Source of the DNA: Pararhodonellum marinum
Lineage (GTDB): Bacteria; Bacteroidota; Bacteroidia; Cytophagales; Cyclobacteriaceae
Length of the DNA: 64,000 nucleotides
Direction of reading: 5' to 3'
Assembly (NCBI RefSeq): GCF_015354735.1
Contig: NZ_JACEFJ010000003.1
Coordinates: forward strand, 461,505 to 525,504
Made by a program: the position numbers and the translations under genes. Position 1 is the first letter of the stretch. Each line of letters opens with the position of its first letter. Below are positions 8,858 through 17,936 of this stretch, piece by piece. Under the pieces are notes generated by a model, which was not told the DNA's origin, did no database searches, and saw nothing but the letters and a program-made list of their open reading frames with translations.

Positions 8858-10234
8858 CTATTTATTCATGATGCGCTTTAAGAAATTTCTTTTTGGATTT
8901 GACACATTGGTTCCCATTTCCAAATCATAACGCTTAGAAATATCCTTATGGACTTTTTCATAGAATTCCGCATTGAAATTGGCTTTGCCCAAATGTTGGA
9001 TCACCTTATCGGCGTTCCATCTTTCCTTAATGACCTGATCAAAAAAAGCATGACTTAATCTGAGGCCAAATGCATTGACTCCTTTGATGATTTTTGACTG
9101 TGATTCAAAAAGCATCCTAAAGCCTATTTTGCCTTCTGGATGCTCCCAGTAAAATGAATTGAAATCCGAATCCCAAAGTGGAGGAACCCAACCGTAAGTC
9201 TGGTACTCTATGTCGAAAAATTTGGCCGAATTGAACCATACGCCGGGCTGATATTTTACAGGTTCATTACAAAGATTGTGCGCCAACGTTTCTCCATGCA
9301 TGCGACCCGTATACCAGACTTGTTCAATATTTTTTCTATCTGAGGCGGGAGCTTTATGGAATTCCACACAATCCCCAATGGCAAAGACATTTGGAATATT
9401 GGTTTTGAAATAAAGATCCGCAAGTATGCCTTTTTTGGTAGCCAATGTTGAATCTATCAGGAAATCTATGTTTGGACTGACCCCAATGGTAAGGCCAACA
9501 AATTCACAGGGAATGGTTTCCCCGTGGTTGGTCAGTACAGCCTTTGCCCTACCCTGTCCATCATCCAGAATCTCCTTCAATTCAGTGTTCAACCGCAAGT
9601 CGATATGGTGTTCTCGGATATGCCTGTTGATCATGTCGGATTCCTCAGGCGGCAGGACATGGTCCCAAAAGCTGTTTTCTCTAACCAAAAAGGTCACTTC
9701 AACATTCCTACTTCTTAACATTTCGGCCATTTCGATGCCGATCAGGCCCCCACCTACTATAACAGCCTTCTTGATGCCTTTGGTCTGGGTTTCCATGAGG
9801 TCAAGGTCTTGTTTGGAATAGAGTCCCTGTACACCAGCCAATTCTTGTCCGGGCCAACCATATTTGTTGTTCTTAGAACCAGTTGCCAATACCAGAATGT
9901 CATAATTTAAAGGCTCATCATCTTCAAAGATTACATTCTTAGCTTCGAAATCAACCTTTTTTACCCATGTCTGCTTGAGTTCCAAGCGGTTTTTCTCCCA
10001 AAAGAAATCCTCATACGGTTTGGTATGTTCGTATTTCATGTGCCCCATGTAAATGTACATCAGCGCAGTTCTGGAAAAAAAATGTTTGGTTTCCCCGGAA
10101 ATGATGGTAATCCTTGCCGAATTATCCATTTTTCTGATCTGCCTGGCACAGGTGACCCCAGCAATACCATTCCCAATGATTACAATGCGTCGGTTTGGGT
10201 TTCGATTACAAAAATCTTGGGAATTTGAATGCAT
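8858..10234 (-). CDS. NAD(P)/FAD-dependent pyridine nucleotide-disulfide-type oxidoreductase
   Basis: The 458-residue flavoprotein has an N-terminal FAD-binding GNGIAG at residues 21-26 and a second dinucleotide fold (IVGGGLIGIEMAEM, near residue 160) for NAD(P)H. FAIGDCVEF follows near residue 300, the usual FAD contact. It resembles the NirB N-terminal region, rubredoxin reductase and NADH oxidase-like enzymes, without a redox-active CxxxxC in the first domain. The next gene begins 2 bases after its stop and codes for a membrane 4Fe-4S protein, so it plausibly feeds that protein with electrons from NAD(P)H. It is first in the four-gene run; the partner assignment is inference from spacing. 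Confidence 0.88.
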   Translation of the reverse strand: MHSNSQDFCNRNPNRRIVIIGNGIAGVTCARQIRKMDNSARITIISGETKHFFSRTALMYIYMGHMKYEHTKPYEDFFWEKNRLELKQTWVKKVDFEAKNVIFEDDEPLNYDILVLATGSKNNKYGWPGQELAGVQGLYSKQDLDLMETQTKGIKKAVIVGGGLIGIEMAEMLRSRNVEVTFLVRENSFWDHVLPPEESDMINRHIREHHIDLRLNTELKEILDDGQGRAKAVLTNHGETIPCEFVGLTIGVSPNIDFLIDSTLATKKGILADLYFKTNIPNVFAIGDCVEFHKAPASDRKNIEQVWYTGRMHGETLAHNLCNEPVKYQPGVWFNSAKFFDIEYQTYGWVPPLWDSDFNSFYWEHPEGKIGFRMLFESQSKIIKGVNAFGLRLSHAFFDQVIKERWNADKVIQHLGKANFNAEFYEKVHKDISKRYDLEMGTNVSNPKRNFLKRIMNK

Positions 10235-10426
10235 GAATACCTTTGGAGAATGTATACTGAAATTTAAATCATTTAGGAAGAAAATAATACTAATTTACTT
10301 TTCTTATAACTAGAAATCCTTTGAAAGGCAATTGGGCCACTTTGATTTACAAATAAATCCTTCAATTTAATTGTAAGTGATCCTTAAATGATTTTCAAGG
10401 TTCATCCAGATTTTATAAACAGAAAA

Positions 10427-11182
10427 TCATTCATTGAGACTCCAATCATATTCCATGTAAGAGATTTTGGCCTTGGGATCGAGCCTGATGGTGGAATATT
10501 GGTTAAGATAATCGATTAGGGATCCATTTTTTGTAAAATCACCTTTGAACCATGAAAATATCTTACTGATTTCTGCCTGGTTTTTTTGGATCCGGTTTCT
10601 TTTGGGGTCATTGATGAAGCGCTTGGCCATATCATCAAGCTGTTGGTCCAATTTACTGACCACGAAAGCCTCATTGCGGAGGGGTGGGCAGGAGAATGAG
10701 GCACAGTTGATGGCAAAATGGATCCTTGGCTCGTCAAATTCCTTCCTCAGGATCTTATGTTCAATCTCATCCAGGTTAGCATCTTCCCCCCCTATTTGGA
10801 AAAATTTGATGTGCCAGACTGTATTGACCAAAGGAATTTTTATTTTGGGATGCAGGTCCTGAATGCTTTCCACCGGATAATTGTCTGCAATTAATTTTAC
10901 TGTAAATGCATTATAAGCATTGATCCAATAGGCCAATTGCTCTTGTTCAGACCATGTTTGCCTATCCGGCGCATTTTTACTGATAAGAGACAGGTAATTG
11001 TCCAATTGATCCATATCAGCTATGAAACCCTTGTAATCCACAATTCCTTCCCCATCCACATGTTTTCTCAACAATCCATCCCAGATTTCATGGGAAGGAG
11101 GCTTCGTCCCATTTTGTCCAAGATCTGAGCCTTGACAGGAAACAACAAAAGACAAGCAAGCAAATACAATTAATCTTTTCAT
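10427..11182 (-). CDS. DUF547 lipoprotein
   Basis: The 251-residue protein has a lipoprotein signal peptide with Cys16 as the lipidation site (FVVSC). The rest matches the DUF547 type: a central YWINAYNAFTV block, then HFAINCASFSCPPL with paired cysteines. The biochemical function of DUF547 is not established; the conserved Cys and His residues suggest a catalytic or metal role. It lies between the flavoprotein gene (192 bases downstream) and the TIGR04282-like glycosyltransferase gene (199 bases upstream), all on the minus strand. It probably has its own promoter, because a TAATTTTG element sits 17 bases before its ATG. Confidence 0.88.
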   Translation of the reverse strand: MKRLIVFACLSFVVSCQGSDLGQNGTKPPSHEIWDGLLRKHVDGEGIVDYKGFIADMDQLDNYLSLISKNAPDRQTWSEQEQLAYWINAYNAFTVKLIADNYPVESIQDLHPKIKIPLVNTVWHIKFFQIGGEDANLDEIEHKILRKEFDEPRIHFAINCASFSCPPLRNEAFVVSKLDQQLDDMAKRFINDPKRNRIQKNQAEISKIFSWFKGDFTKNGSLIDYLNQYSTIRLDPKAKISYMEYDWSLNE

Positions 11183-11198
11183 ATTCCGTGATTTAAAA

Positions 11199-11206
11199 CA
11201 AAATTA
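11199..11206 (-). promoter_or_regulatory. Candidate -7 promoter element for the DUF547 gene
   Basis: TAATTTTG on the minus strand fits the Bacteroidota -7 consensus TAnnTTTG and ends 17 bases before the DUF547 start codon. No good -33 TTTG is seen at the usual 19-21 base spacing, so the call is weak. Confidence 0.35.
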
Positions 11207-11381
11207 AAGAGGATTAGATAACTCGAATGTCTTTTAACTGACAAAAGCTATTTCGACTCGGGTTTATCGGTAAAAATACGTTGTTTATATCCGTTTTATC
11301 CAAAAGGTACATGATTAAAATCTATTTTGACTAAATGGAAATGAGGCGAAAAGACTTAAAATTATTTCTCTCAAGCCTAAC

Positions 11382-11999
11382 CTAATATTTAGCTATTAAT
11401 GCCATAAGTTCAGGAAAGGCTTTGAGGTCATCCAATTCATCTATATCTGAAAGGGTTGGCAGTAGAAAGGAATGGAGCCCAACTGCTTTCGATCTTGATA
11501 AGGTTTCGCTCAAAACTTTGTCGGTACTCCAGGGCATTTGTTGGAAAATGTCCTGGTGGGCTTCTTTAGCACCTATCAGATAATAACCCCCATCTGAAGC
11601 CGGGCCCAAAACCAAATCAAATCGATCCAGCATTTCTACGGCATTTTCTAAGCAATCCGATTTCATTTCTGGACAATCAGATCCTATGATAATGACTTTC
11701 TCATAACCATGGGCTTTTCCATACCGCATGGCATTATACATTCGAATACCCAAGTCCTGGCCGGTTTGAATTTCAGATGAAAAGCCTGAAGGTGGATGCA
11801 AACTTGATTCTGACACTCGGCTATAAAACAATTTAACATCAATGGGCTTATTTACCTTTTCTACTTCTGCCAAAGTCATTTTTACCAAGTGCTGATAAAC
11901 TGCCAACGCTTGTTTTGATCCTATTTCCTTGGCTAGTCTTGTTTTGACAGTGCCTAAAATAAATGGTTTCAAAAAAATTACCACCAAGGTATCAGTCAT
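11382..11999 (-). CDS. TIGR04282-type (DUF2064, CofC/MobA-like) glycosyltransferase
   Basis: The 205-residue protein has the nucleotidyl/glycosyltransferase A fold of the DUF2064 group: GTVKTRLAKEIG near residue 16, GQDLGIRM in the middle, IIIGSDCPE, and LGPASDGGYYLIG with DIDELDDL near the end. Database models call this family 'arsenosugar biosynthesis glycosyltransferase', but no arsenic methyltransferase (ArsM), ArsS radical SAM or TIGR04283 partner is in the window, so that role is not supported here. Its start lies inside the last codons of the rhodanese gene (8-base overlap), which points to translational coupling. The sugar or nucleotide substrate is unknown. Confidence 0.87.
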   Translation of the reverse strand: MTDTLVVIFLKPFILGTVKTRLAKEIGSKQALAVYQHLVKMTLAEVEKVNKPIDVKLFYSRVSESSLHPPSGFSSEIQTGQDLGIRMYNAMRYGKAHGYEKVIIIGSDCPEMKSDCLENAVEMLDRFDLVLGPASDGGYYLIGAKEAHQDIFQQMPWSTDKVLSETLSRSKAVGLHSFLLPTLSDIDELDDLKAFPELMALIAKY

Positions 12000-12552
12000 G
12001 TATCTTTACTCCTTTCTGTAGCCAAATGCCCCAGGTACGGCTGTAAACATGGACTTCTTCCGTCTCCACTTGATTTTTATATACCGGATTGGACTCGTTG
12101 ACCCAATGGATTATGCCACCATAAAGATTGTAAACTTCACGGAATCCAGCACTTCTCAGTTGTTCACCTACCTTTTGACTGCGGTAACCCACTGTGCAAT
12201 AAACTACTATAGGCTGGTCCTTATTGAACATTTCCACCTTGCTTAAATCAAATGCCTCATAGCCTACCCATATGGAATGGGGTAAGTGACTGACTTCAAA
12301 TTCTCTCAATTCTCTGGCATCTAAAACCACCCAATCTTTTTTATCTGCCAGTTCTTCGGGATAAATAACCGGAAAATCCTTTTCATAAATGGTGTTGAGC
12401 AAAGCTTTGAAAGCAGTATTTTGAGCAAAAAGAGGTACAACCGATATGAAATAAAGCATCATGATTGTTCCTGTGCTTACAATAATGGATTTACCAATTC
12501 GAAAGTAATTTTTGTTTGTTAAAAGTAACTCTTTAGGTTTCGGATATATCAT
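11992..12552 (-). CDS. Exported rhodanese-like domain protein
   Basis: The 186-residue protein has a basic N-terminus and a hydrophobic export segment around residues 23-44 ending in LFAQ. A single rhodanese domain then spans residues ~55-160. The active-site loop CTVGYRS is intact with the catalytic Cys at 119, so sulfurtransferase or persulfide chemistry is possible in the periplasm. The gene overlaps the TIGR04282-type glycosyltransferase gene by 8 bases. The N-terminus is long before the hydrophobic segment; a later start at one of the two methionines near residue 31 would give a weak signal, so the start at 12552 is preferred. Confidence 0.87.
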   Translation of the reverse strand: MIYPKPKELLLTNKNYFRIGKSIIVSTGTIMMLYFISVVPLFAQNTAFKALLNTIYEKDFPVIYPEELADKKDWVVLDARELREFEVSHLPHSIWVGYEAFDLSKVEMFNKDQPIVVYCTVGYRSQKVGEQLRSAGFREVYNLYGGIIHWVNESNPVYKNQVETEEVHVYSRTWGIWLQKGVKIHD

Positions 12553-12675
12553 AATGGTTCCTATTGCCTACTTACGCAATGGTCAACTTCCTTGGATTTA
12601 ATTCCTATTTGATTCAATAAGGATTTTTTTGATGAAAAAGTTTTCCTATTCTCTTAAACGCCTCCTTTTGATACA

Positions 12676-13578
12676 TCAGTAAGCATAATTTTTCTCTCCG
12701 GCCAATATGGGAAAATCCAAGAAATGGCTCTTGGGAGGCAAAGGACAGGTAGCATAATCGGTAAATACACAGGGAGGATTATAGCTTTTGTTAAAATCCA
12801 AAACAGTCTTTCCATTGCGATCCGGCTTCGGAACATAAACGTATCGTCCCCCACCATAGGTACTTTCTCCACTCGTTTGATCCGCAAAAATCACTAAGTA
12901 TTCTGATAACCCTTCATCGATGACATCCATTTTGTAGGATTTACCTTCATGTTCAAAGGAAAGGTAACCGGGAGATAGATTAGGTATCGTTTGTCCCAAA
13001 ACATTGGTGATGGGAATTTCTTTAACAGGCTCATAGGGAACAAAATCCACTACCCAGCGCCACTGTAATTCAGTAGGAAATCGTTCAATTTCTTTAAATT
13101 CCATTAAACTTTTGGCCTCTAAATCCCTGATTCTCAAAAAGAATTGATTTCCCCTTTTAATAGGCAACCACCTTAAATTGCCAAATGAAAGTAAAGCCTG
13201 ACCGCCTTCCTTGTATATCAAAAACTTATCTACAACCTCAGCGCCTTCAGACGTTTTAATGCCCTCTCTGGCAGGCTCAAAAAATACCTGGTTGACCTCC
13301 ACTTTAACATCACCCAAATATTCTGGGTAGCCAGGTATCAGTTGGATATCCATATCTGAACCTGACCCCATGCGGTTAGGTCCTTCTTTGAGTTTTGCCA
13401 AACCAATCAAGTTTAACCAACCCTCTGGGGATTTAAGAAATTCCAATCGATCCTTGTGCCATGCTGCTACTTCATTTTGGTACTTTTCGGGATTCATATT
13501 TTCCGATTCCTGCACACCTGAAGAACAGGCGATCAAAATGAAAACGGCTAATAAGCAATAGCATTCAGATTTTACCAT
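12676..13578 (-). CDS. DUF1684 lipoprotein
   Basis: The 300-residue protein has a lipoprotein signal with Cys18 in the lipobox (LIACSS). The remainder is typical of DUF1684: an N-terminal WHKDRLEFLKSPEGWLNL block and a C-terminal region with VPKPDRNGKTVLDFNKSYN followed by two cysteines in an FTDYATCPLPP-like block. Proteins of this family are widespread in Bacteroidota and Actinobacteria; the function is not established. The gene stands alone on the minus strand, 123 bases from the rhodanese gene. Confidence 0.9.
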   Translation of the reverse strand: MVKSECYCLLAVFILIACSSGVQESENMNPEKYQNEVAAWHKDRLEFLKSPEGWLNLIGLAKLKEGPNRMGSGSDMDIQLIPGYPEYLGDVKVEVNQVFFEPAREGIKTSEGAEVVDKFLIYKEGGQALLSFGNLRWLPIKRGNQFFLRIRDLEAKSLMEFKEIERFPTELQWRWVVDFVPYEPVKEIPITNVLGQTIPNLSPGYLSFEHEGKSYKMDVIDEGLSEYLVIFADQTSGESTYGGGRYVYVPKPDRNGKTVLDFNKSYNPPCVFTDYATCPLPPKSHFLDFPILAGEKNYAY

Positions 13579-13835
13579 AAACCAATAAAATGAAAATCGG
13601 TGTGAAGGTTCAAGCTAAGAAAAAAAAATTGAAAATTACCTCTAAAATCTCTCCGGATTAGGCATTTTCATCATATCAGATCTCCTTGAATCGTATCTTG
13701 GGCCTACTTAAGTTAAGTCACTGGCCTCTCATTTTCAACATTGGTGATTTTGAGAGGTAACTAGCCTGTTCAATATGAAAAAATATCATATTTAAAAAAA
13801 TGATTTATAAGTACTTATATAAATTAAATGCTAAA

Positions 13836-14933
13836 TCACTTTATGGTACTTTTGATCACAATTGTTCTGGTAGGGTTAAGCGGGTCATTGCTAAATACCG
13901 TAATGTGTTTGTGATCGATTCCTTTTCTCGAATGGGTATCAAAAGAAAATTTGAGCTCAGTTTTATCGCCTGGCATCAAGTCGTTTTTGGCCAATTCAAG
14001 TGTAAGGCATTCACAATTTGCTATGACTTTGCGGATATTAACAGGCTGGCTACCCATATTGCTAAGGGTGATGCTTCTGTGTACTGTGGAACCGGATTTA
14101 ATTTCCTTGAGATCAAGGTTTACTTCAGAAATGGCCAATTTAGGTAAATTAGCTGCTTCACTAGCCGTGATGGGGTCAAAGTATTCATGGACAGTTGTTA
14201 AAAGCCTGAGGTTGACTTCCTCCTCCTTTTCTGATTCCAAATGGAAGGAGATGATTTCATCCTGAAAACCCAAAAAATCAACCCCTTCAGCAGTATAAGT
14301 GATTTCTAAAATCCCTCTGGATTTGGCAGGCACCAAAGCGGGTACCATATTTACCTCTATATGAGGAGGAAGATTTGTTTTAAATTCATCAATGGTAATG
14401 GGAAGGTCTTTAAAATTATAGAAATCCACATGCTTGGTTCTTTTCAGTCCTGTAAATGCTTCACCCATGTTGATGGAGGAAAATTTAAAACCCATATCTC
14501 CCACTTTGTAGGCGTAATGGGCATAAAAATCCTCAGGTAAGGGGACATTATTTCCTTGAACAAAAATTGTGTCGCCACCAAGATCCAGGTTGGTTTTTAC
14601 CACAACCATTTTGGAAAATTTGCCCCCGCGGTTAATTGGGTCGTAGGAAATCACCACACTACCTATTTGGTCTTGATGAAGGGTATCTTTGGTAAAATGG
14701 GCGGTGGTACAGCCACAGTCAGTGATCACCTCTTGCATGACCACCGGAAGGAGGCCTTTGTTGACTACAAAGAATTCTGCGTATACTTCGCCATACTCTT
14801 CCAAAACAGTGCCCAGATCCACTAGATTCTTTTCCCAGATCAATGCCCGGTCTGTAAGTTTTTGTGCAGAAAGGTCAAGGGTAAACCCTACCAACATAAT
14901 GGACATCAAAGCTGAAATACATGTTTTCTTCAT
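13836..14933 (-). CDS. Exported DUF1573 protein
   Basis: The start is placed at 14933, giving 365 residues that begin MKKTCISAL and a normal signal peptide ending near LSAQ; an ATG 60 bases upstream would put 20 unlikely residues before the signal. Two DUF1573 Ig-like domains are visible, one near the N-terminus with a DCGCT motif (cysteines near 73-75) and one at the C-terminus with NCECL and an FSNDPLNP-like strand. The middle part is a related beta-rich stretch. These proteins are exported; their function is not known. The gene is divergent from trpS across a 70-base spacer that must hold both promoters. Confidence 0.88.
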   Translation of the reverse strand: MKKTCISALMSIMLVGFTLDLSAQKLTDRALIWEKNLVDLGTVLEEYGEVYAEFFVVNKGLLPVVMQEVITDCGCTTAHFTKDTLHQDQIGSVVISYDPINRGGKFSKMVVVKTNLDLGGDTIFVQGNNVPLPEDFYAHYAYKVGDMGFKFSSINMGEAFTGLKRTKHVDFYNFKDLPITIDEFKTNLPPHIEVNMVPALVPAKSRGILEITYTAEGVDFLGFQDEIISFHLESEKEEEVNLRLLTTVHEYFDPITASEAANLPKLAISEVNLDLKEIKSGSTVHRSITLSNMGSQPVNIRKVIANCECLTLELAKNDLMPGDKTELKFSFDTHSRKGIDHKHITVFSNDPLNPTRTIVIKSTIK

Positions 14934-15003
14934 GGTTGCAAATAACGGGAAAAATATCACTTCATGTTTTTTTATTTGTTTAATTTGCACCAAATTTCAA
15001 ATC

Positions 15004-15978
15004 ATGTCAAGAGTTTTAACAGGAATTCAGAGTTCAGGAATACCCCATTTAGGCAACATTTTAGGTGCAATCATTCCGGCCATACGACTGACACAAGACC
15101 ATCAGAATGAATCCTTTATTTTTATAGCCGATTTCCATTCCCTGACCAGTTTGAAGGACGGAGAAGCAAGAAAGCGCAATGTATATGCCACTGCTGCCAC
15201 TTGGCTGGCATTCGGATTGGATGTGGATAAAACCATATTTTATCGACAATCCAGGATTCCGGAAGTGGCTGAGTTAACTTGGTACCTTAGCTGCTTTACC
15301 CCCTATCCCATGTTGGCCAATTCCACCAGTTTCAAGGATAAATCGGATAAGTTGGCGGATGTAAATGCCGGGCTATTTACCTATCCGGTTCTGATGGCTG
15401 CTGATATTCTGCTTTATCAGGCTGACTTGGTTCCTGTTGGCAAAGACCAGTTACAACATCTTGAAATGACCCGAGACATTGCCAATGCCTTTAATCACCG
15501 CATGGGGGCTGAAATACTTGTGCTTCCGGAGGCAAAAATTTCCGAGGATGTTATGATTGTCCCCGGCACGGACGGTCAGAAGATGAGCAAAACCTACAAT
15601 AATTTTATCGATATTTTTCTTCCTGAAAAAGAGTTGAAAAAAAACGTCAATAAAATAATCACAGACAGTACCCCTTTAGAAGCCCCCAAAAACCCGGAAA
15701 CCTGTAATTTATTCAAACTTTACAAGCTTGTGGCTGAACCTGATCAGGTTGCTGAAATGAGAGAGAAGTATTTGGCAGGCAACTATGGATATGGCCATGC
15801 GAAAAAAGAATTCCTGGATCTGTTACTGGAGAAATATGGAAAGATGAGGGCTACTTATGATCACCTCATGGCAAATCCCGAAATCATAGAGGAAAAGCTG
15901 TCCATTGGTGAATCTAAAGCCAAGTTGATTGCCAATACCGTTTTAGATGAAATCCGAGTGATACTAGGGTACAGGTAA
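15004..15978 (+). CDS. trpS: Tryptophanyl-tRNA synthetase
   Basis: This 324-residue class I aminoacyl-tRNA synthetase charges tRNA-Trp. The start is placed at 15004 because the protein then begins MSRVLTGIQSSG, the normal TrpS N-terminus; the frame stays open upstream only through the divergent gene. The HIGH-equivalent HLGN is at residues 15-18 and the KMSKS-equivalent KMSK at 193-196. Length is normal for the bacterial enzyme. It is the only plus-strand gene between 5 and 18.9 kb. Confidence 0.96.
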   Translation: MSRVLTGIQSSGIPHLGNILGAIIPAIRLTQDHQNESFIFIADFHSLTSLKDGEARKRNVYATAATWLAFGLDVDKTIFYRQSRIPEVAELTWYLSCFTPYPMLANSTSFKDKSDKLADVNAGLFTYPVLMAADILLYQADLVPVGKDQLQHLEMTRDIANAFNHRMGAEILVLPEAKISEDVMIVPGTDGQKMSKTYNNFIDIFLPEKELKKNVNKIITDSTPLEAPKNPETCNLFKLYKLVAEPDQVAEMREKYLAGNYGYGHAKKEFLDLLLEKYGKMRATYDHLMANPEIIEEKLSIGESKAKLIANTVLDEIRVILGYR

Positions 15979-16048
15979 ATTGACAGAAAAAGGGATTTTA
16001 ACAACAATCGAAAATTCCTTTTAAAAGGAACAAAAACCTCTCATTTAT

Positions 16049-16471
16049 TTATCTGGAGCGCCACAAATCCTTTAAGGACTTGCCATTGATCTGCATGGTG
16101 AAACGCGCTGGATTGGGAACCAAAACAATCCTTACATCCTGCCCGTCAAATTGTTCTGAATCTATAGGAACACCTTCTTTTCCTTTGACCTCATAGGAAA
16201 CTATCCCATTGGAATCAGGGAGCATGGGTGTATAATGATTGGCCAAATAAGCAGAAGCCAAAAGGATATCGGTGTCTGATTGAAGCTTGTCATAGATTTT
16301 TTCTAAGACAGCTTCCAATTCGTCTCCGAATTCATCATTAAAATCATCTTCCAAATCATGCAATTCTTCCTCAATATCATCGTAATCGGGATCTGCATAG
16401 CTTTTTTTGCTCAAAAGGATTCTTTTTTCTACTATTTCTGTAAGGTCTTTATCAAGCTTGTTGTAATCCAT
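16049..16471 (-). CDS. Uncharacterised acidic protein
   Basis: This is a 140-residue cytosolic protein if it starts at the ATG at 16471 (MDYNKLDKDLTE); an ATG seven codons upstream is also possible. The first 70 residues are strongly acidic and probably helical (runs such as YDDIEEELHDLEDDF). The second half looks like a small beta domain with PNPARFTMQINGKSL near the end. I do not recognise the family. It is 60 bases upstream of the exported amidohydrolase gene (16532) on the same strand only in map order: the amidohydrolase is transcribed first, so the two may share a transcript with this gene second. Confidence 0.72.
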   Translation of the reverse strand: MDYNKLDKDLTEIVEKRILLSKKSYADPDYDDIEEELHDLEDDFNDEFGDELEAVLEKIYDKLQSDTDILLASAYLANHYTPMLPDSNGIVSYEVKGKEGVPIDSEQFDGQDVRIVLVPNPARFTMQINGKSLKDLWRSR

Positions 16472-16531
16472 GGAATGGTTTTTTATGATCATGCAAATTT
16501 ATAGAGTTTGTGCAGGGAATCCAACCTTGAA

Positions 16532-17812
16532 TTAATTTTTCACCACAACACCTTCTTTCATCACAAAAACCACTTTTCCCATTACGTTGATGTCTTTTGA
16601 TGGGTCCCCATCCACAGCGATGATATCGGCAATCTTTCCGACTTCCAAGGATCCAAGGCGGTCTTGTATTCCCAACAATTCCGCTCCTTTTATGGTCGCT
16701 GCTTGAACGGCTTCAAGGTTTGGCATGCCCACCTCGGTCATATAAATAAATTCCCGATAGTTTTCACCATGTGGAAAAACCCCTGCGTCCGTTCCAAAGG
16801 CTATTTTAACCCCTCTTTTGTAGGCCTTTTCAAATGTACCTTGGATTTGAGGACCTATGGCTTCCGCTTTGACTTTTACAGATGGGTGGTAGTATCCCGG
16901 AATTTTGGCATATTCAGCTACAGACATCCCCGCGGTGATGGTCGGCACATACCAAACGCCGGCTTCGATCATCATGTCCATGGTTTCTTCTGACATCATG
17001 GTACCATGTTCTATGGAATGAATTCCTCCTTTTACTGCCCTTTTCATCCCCTCGTCTCCATGGGCATGTGCAGCTACATGAATACCAAAATCCTTCGCTG
17101 TTTCTATCACTGCATCAATCTCATCTTGCTGAAATTGGGGTGCCGAACCGTCTTTGGCCACACTCAGCACCCCGCCGGTTGCTGTAATTTTGATGACATC
17201 GGCCCCGTTCTTAACTTGTTGCCTGACTGCTTTTCTCGCATCAGCTGTCCCATTGATTACCCCTACCTCTGGTCCCGGATCTCCCATCAGCATTTTTTTC
17301 ATGCCATTGGTAGGATCTGCGTGCCCACCTGTCGGGGCTATTGATTTTCCTGCCGCAACAATTCTAGGCCCCTCTACCTTGCCTGCGTTTATCGCATTTC
17401 TCAATGCGATATTCACTCCATTGCCCCCTAAATCCCTCACGGTCGTGAACCCTGCATGCAAGGTTGTTTTGGCATAAATTAACGCATTGTAGGCTACATC
17501 AGCCTCATTTAAAGTAAATCGGTCCAGGTATTGACTTGGACCAGTTTCACTTTCCAGATGTACATGCATGTCCATTAATCCAGGAAGTACTGTCTTATCT
17601 TTTAAATCGATGGTTGAGTCATCTTCACCTCCGGCTTTAAAACCTTTTTCAAGGCCGATTATGACACCATCCTCAATGATGAGCGTCATTTCGTTCAACA
17701 CTTTCAAAGCATTTACATCAATTAAGTTACCGGCGTGAATGTAGGTTTTTTGCGCTAAGGTAAAACTTGAAAAAAATAGGCAGGTGAGGAAAAGAAAACA
17801 GGCTTTTGGCAT
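16532..17812 (-). CDS. Exported metal-dependent amidohydrolase
   Basis: The 426-residue protein has an N-terminal signal peptide ending near TLAQ. It carries the amidohydrolase superfamily metal sites: MDMHVHLE near residue 82, a metal-ligand HVAAHAHGD segment near 240, SIEHGTMM and AFGTDAG near 340. It belongs to the imidazolonepropionase-like/Xaa-Pro dipeptidase group that is often annotated as prolidase or organophosphate hydrolase. Hydrolysis of a cyclic amide or a dipeptide in the periplasm is likely; the substrate is not known. The small acidic-protein gene follows 60 bases downstream. Confidence 0.9.
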   Translation of the reverse strand: MPKACFLFLTCLFFSSFTLAQKTYIHAGNLIDVNALKVLNEMTLIIEDGVIIGLEKGFKAGGEDDSTIDLKDKTVLPGLMDMHVHLESETGPSQYLDRFTLNEADVAYNALIYAKTTLHAGFTTVRDLGGNGVNIALRNAINAGKVEGPRIVAAGKSIAPTGGHADPTNGMKKMLMGDPGPEVGVINGTADARKAVRQQVKNGADVIKITATGGVLSVAKDGSAPQFQQDEIDAVIETAKDFGIHVAAHAHGDEGMKRAVKGGIHSIEHGTMMSEETMDMMIEAGVWYVPTITAGMSVAEYAKIPGYYHPSVKVKAEAIGPQIQGTFEKAYKRGVKIAFGTDAGVFPHGENYREFIYMTEVGMPNLEAVQAATIKGAELLGIQDRLGSLEVGKIADIIAVDGDPSKDINVMGKVVFVMKEGVVVKN

Positions 17813-17876
17813 GATTAAGGTGTTTGTTTGAAATTACAAGATATCAATAATAGCTCGCATAGATGGATTCTATGAA

Positions 17877-17909
17877 ACAAAAAAATACCGGTCAAGGATA
17901 GACCGGCAT
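17877..17909 (-). terminator. Terminator after the 147-residue hypothetical gene
   Basis: On the minus strand a stem with core CCGGTC/GACCGG and a 7-base loop is followed by a run of seven T. It starts 28 bases past the stop of the gene at 17937-18380 and upstream of the amidohydrolase start. Confidence 0.75.
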
Positions 17910-17936
17910 TAAACAAGCAACTTTTACTACAATAAA

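Noticed and set aside
11382..11999. Arsenosugar biosynthesis role of the TIGR04282-type gene
   Set aside because: No ArsM, ArsS, TIGR04283 or arsenic resistance gene is in the window; only the family name points to arsenic.
14689..15003. Longer trpS start (105 extra residues)
   Set aside because: The extension lies over the divergent DUF1573 gene; the protein beginning MSRVLTGIQ has the normal TrpS N-terminus.
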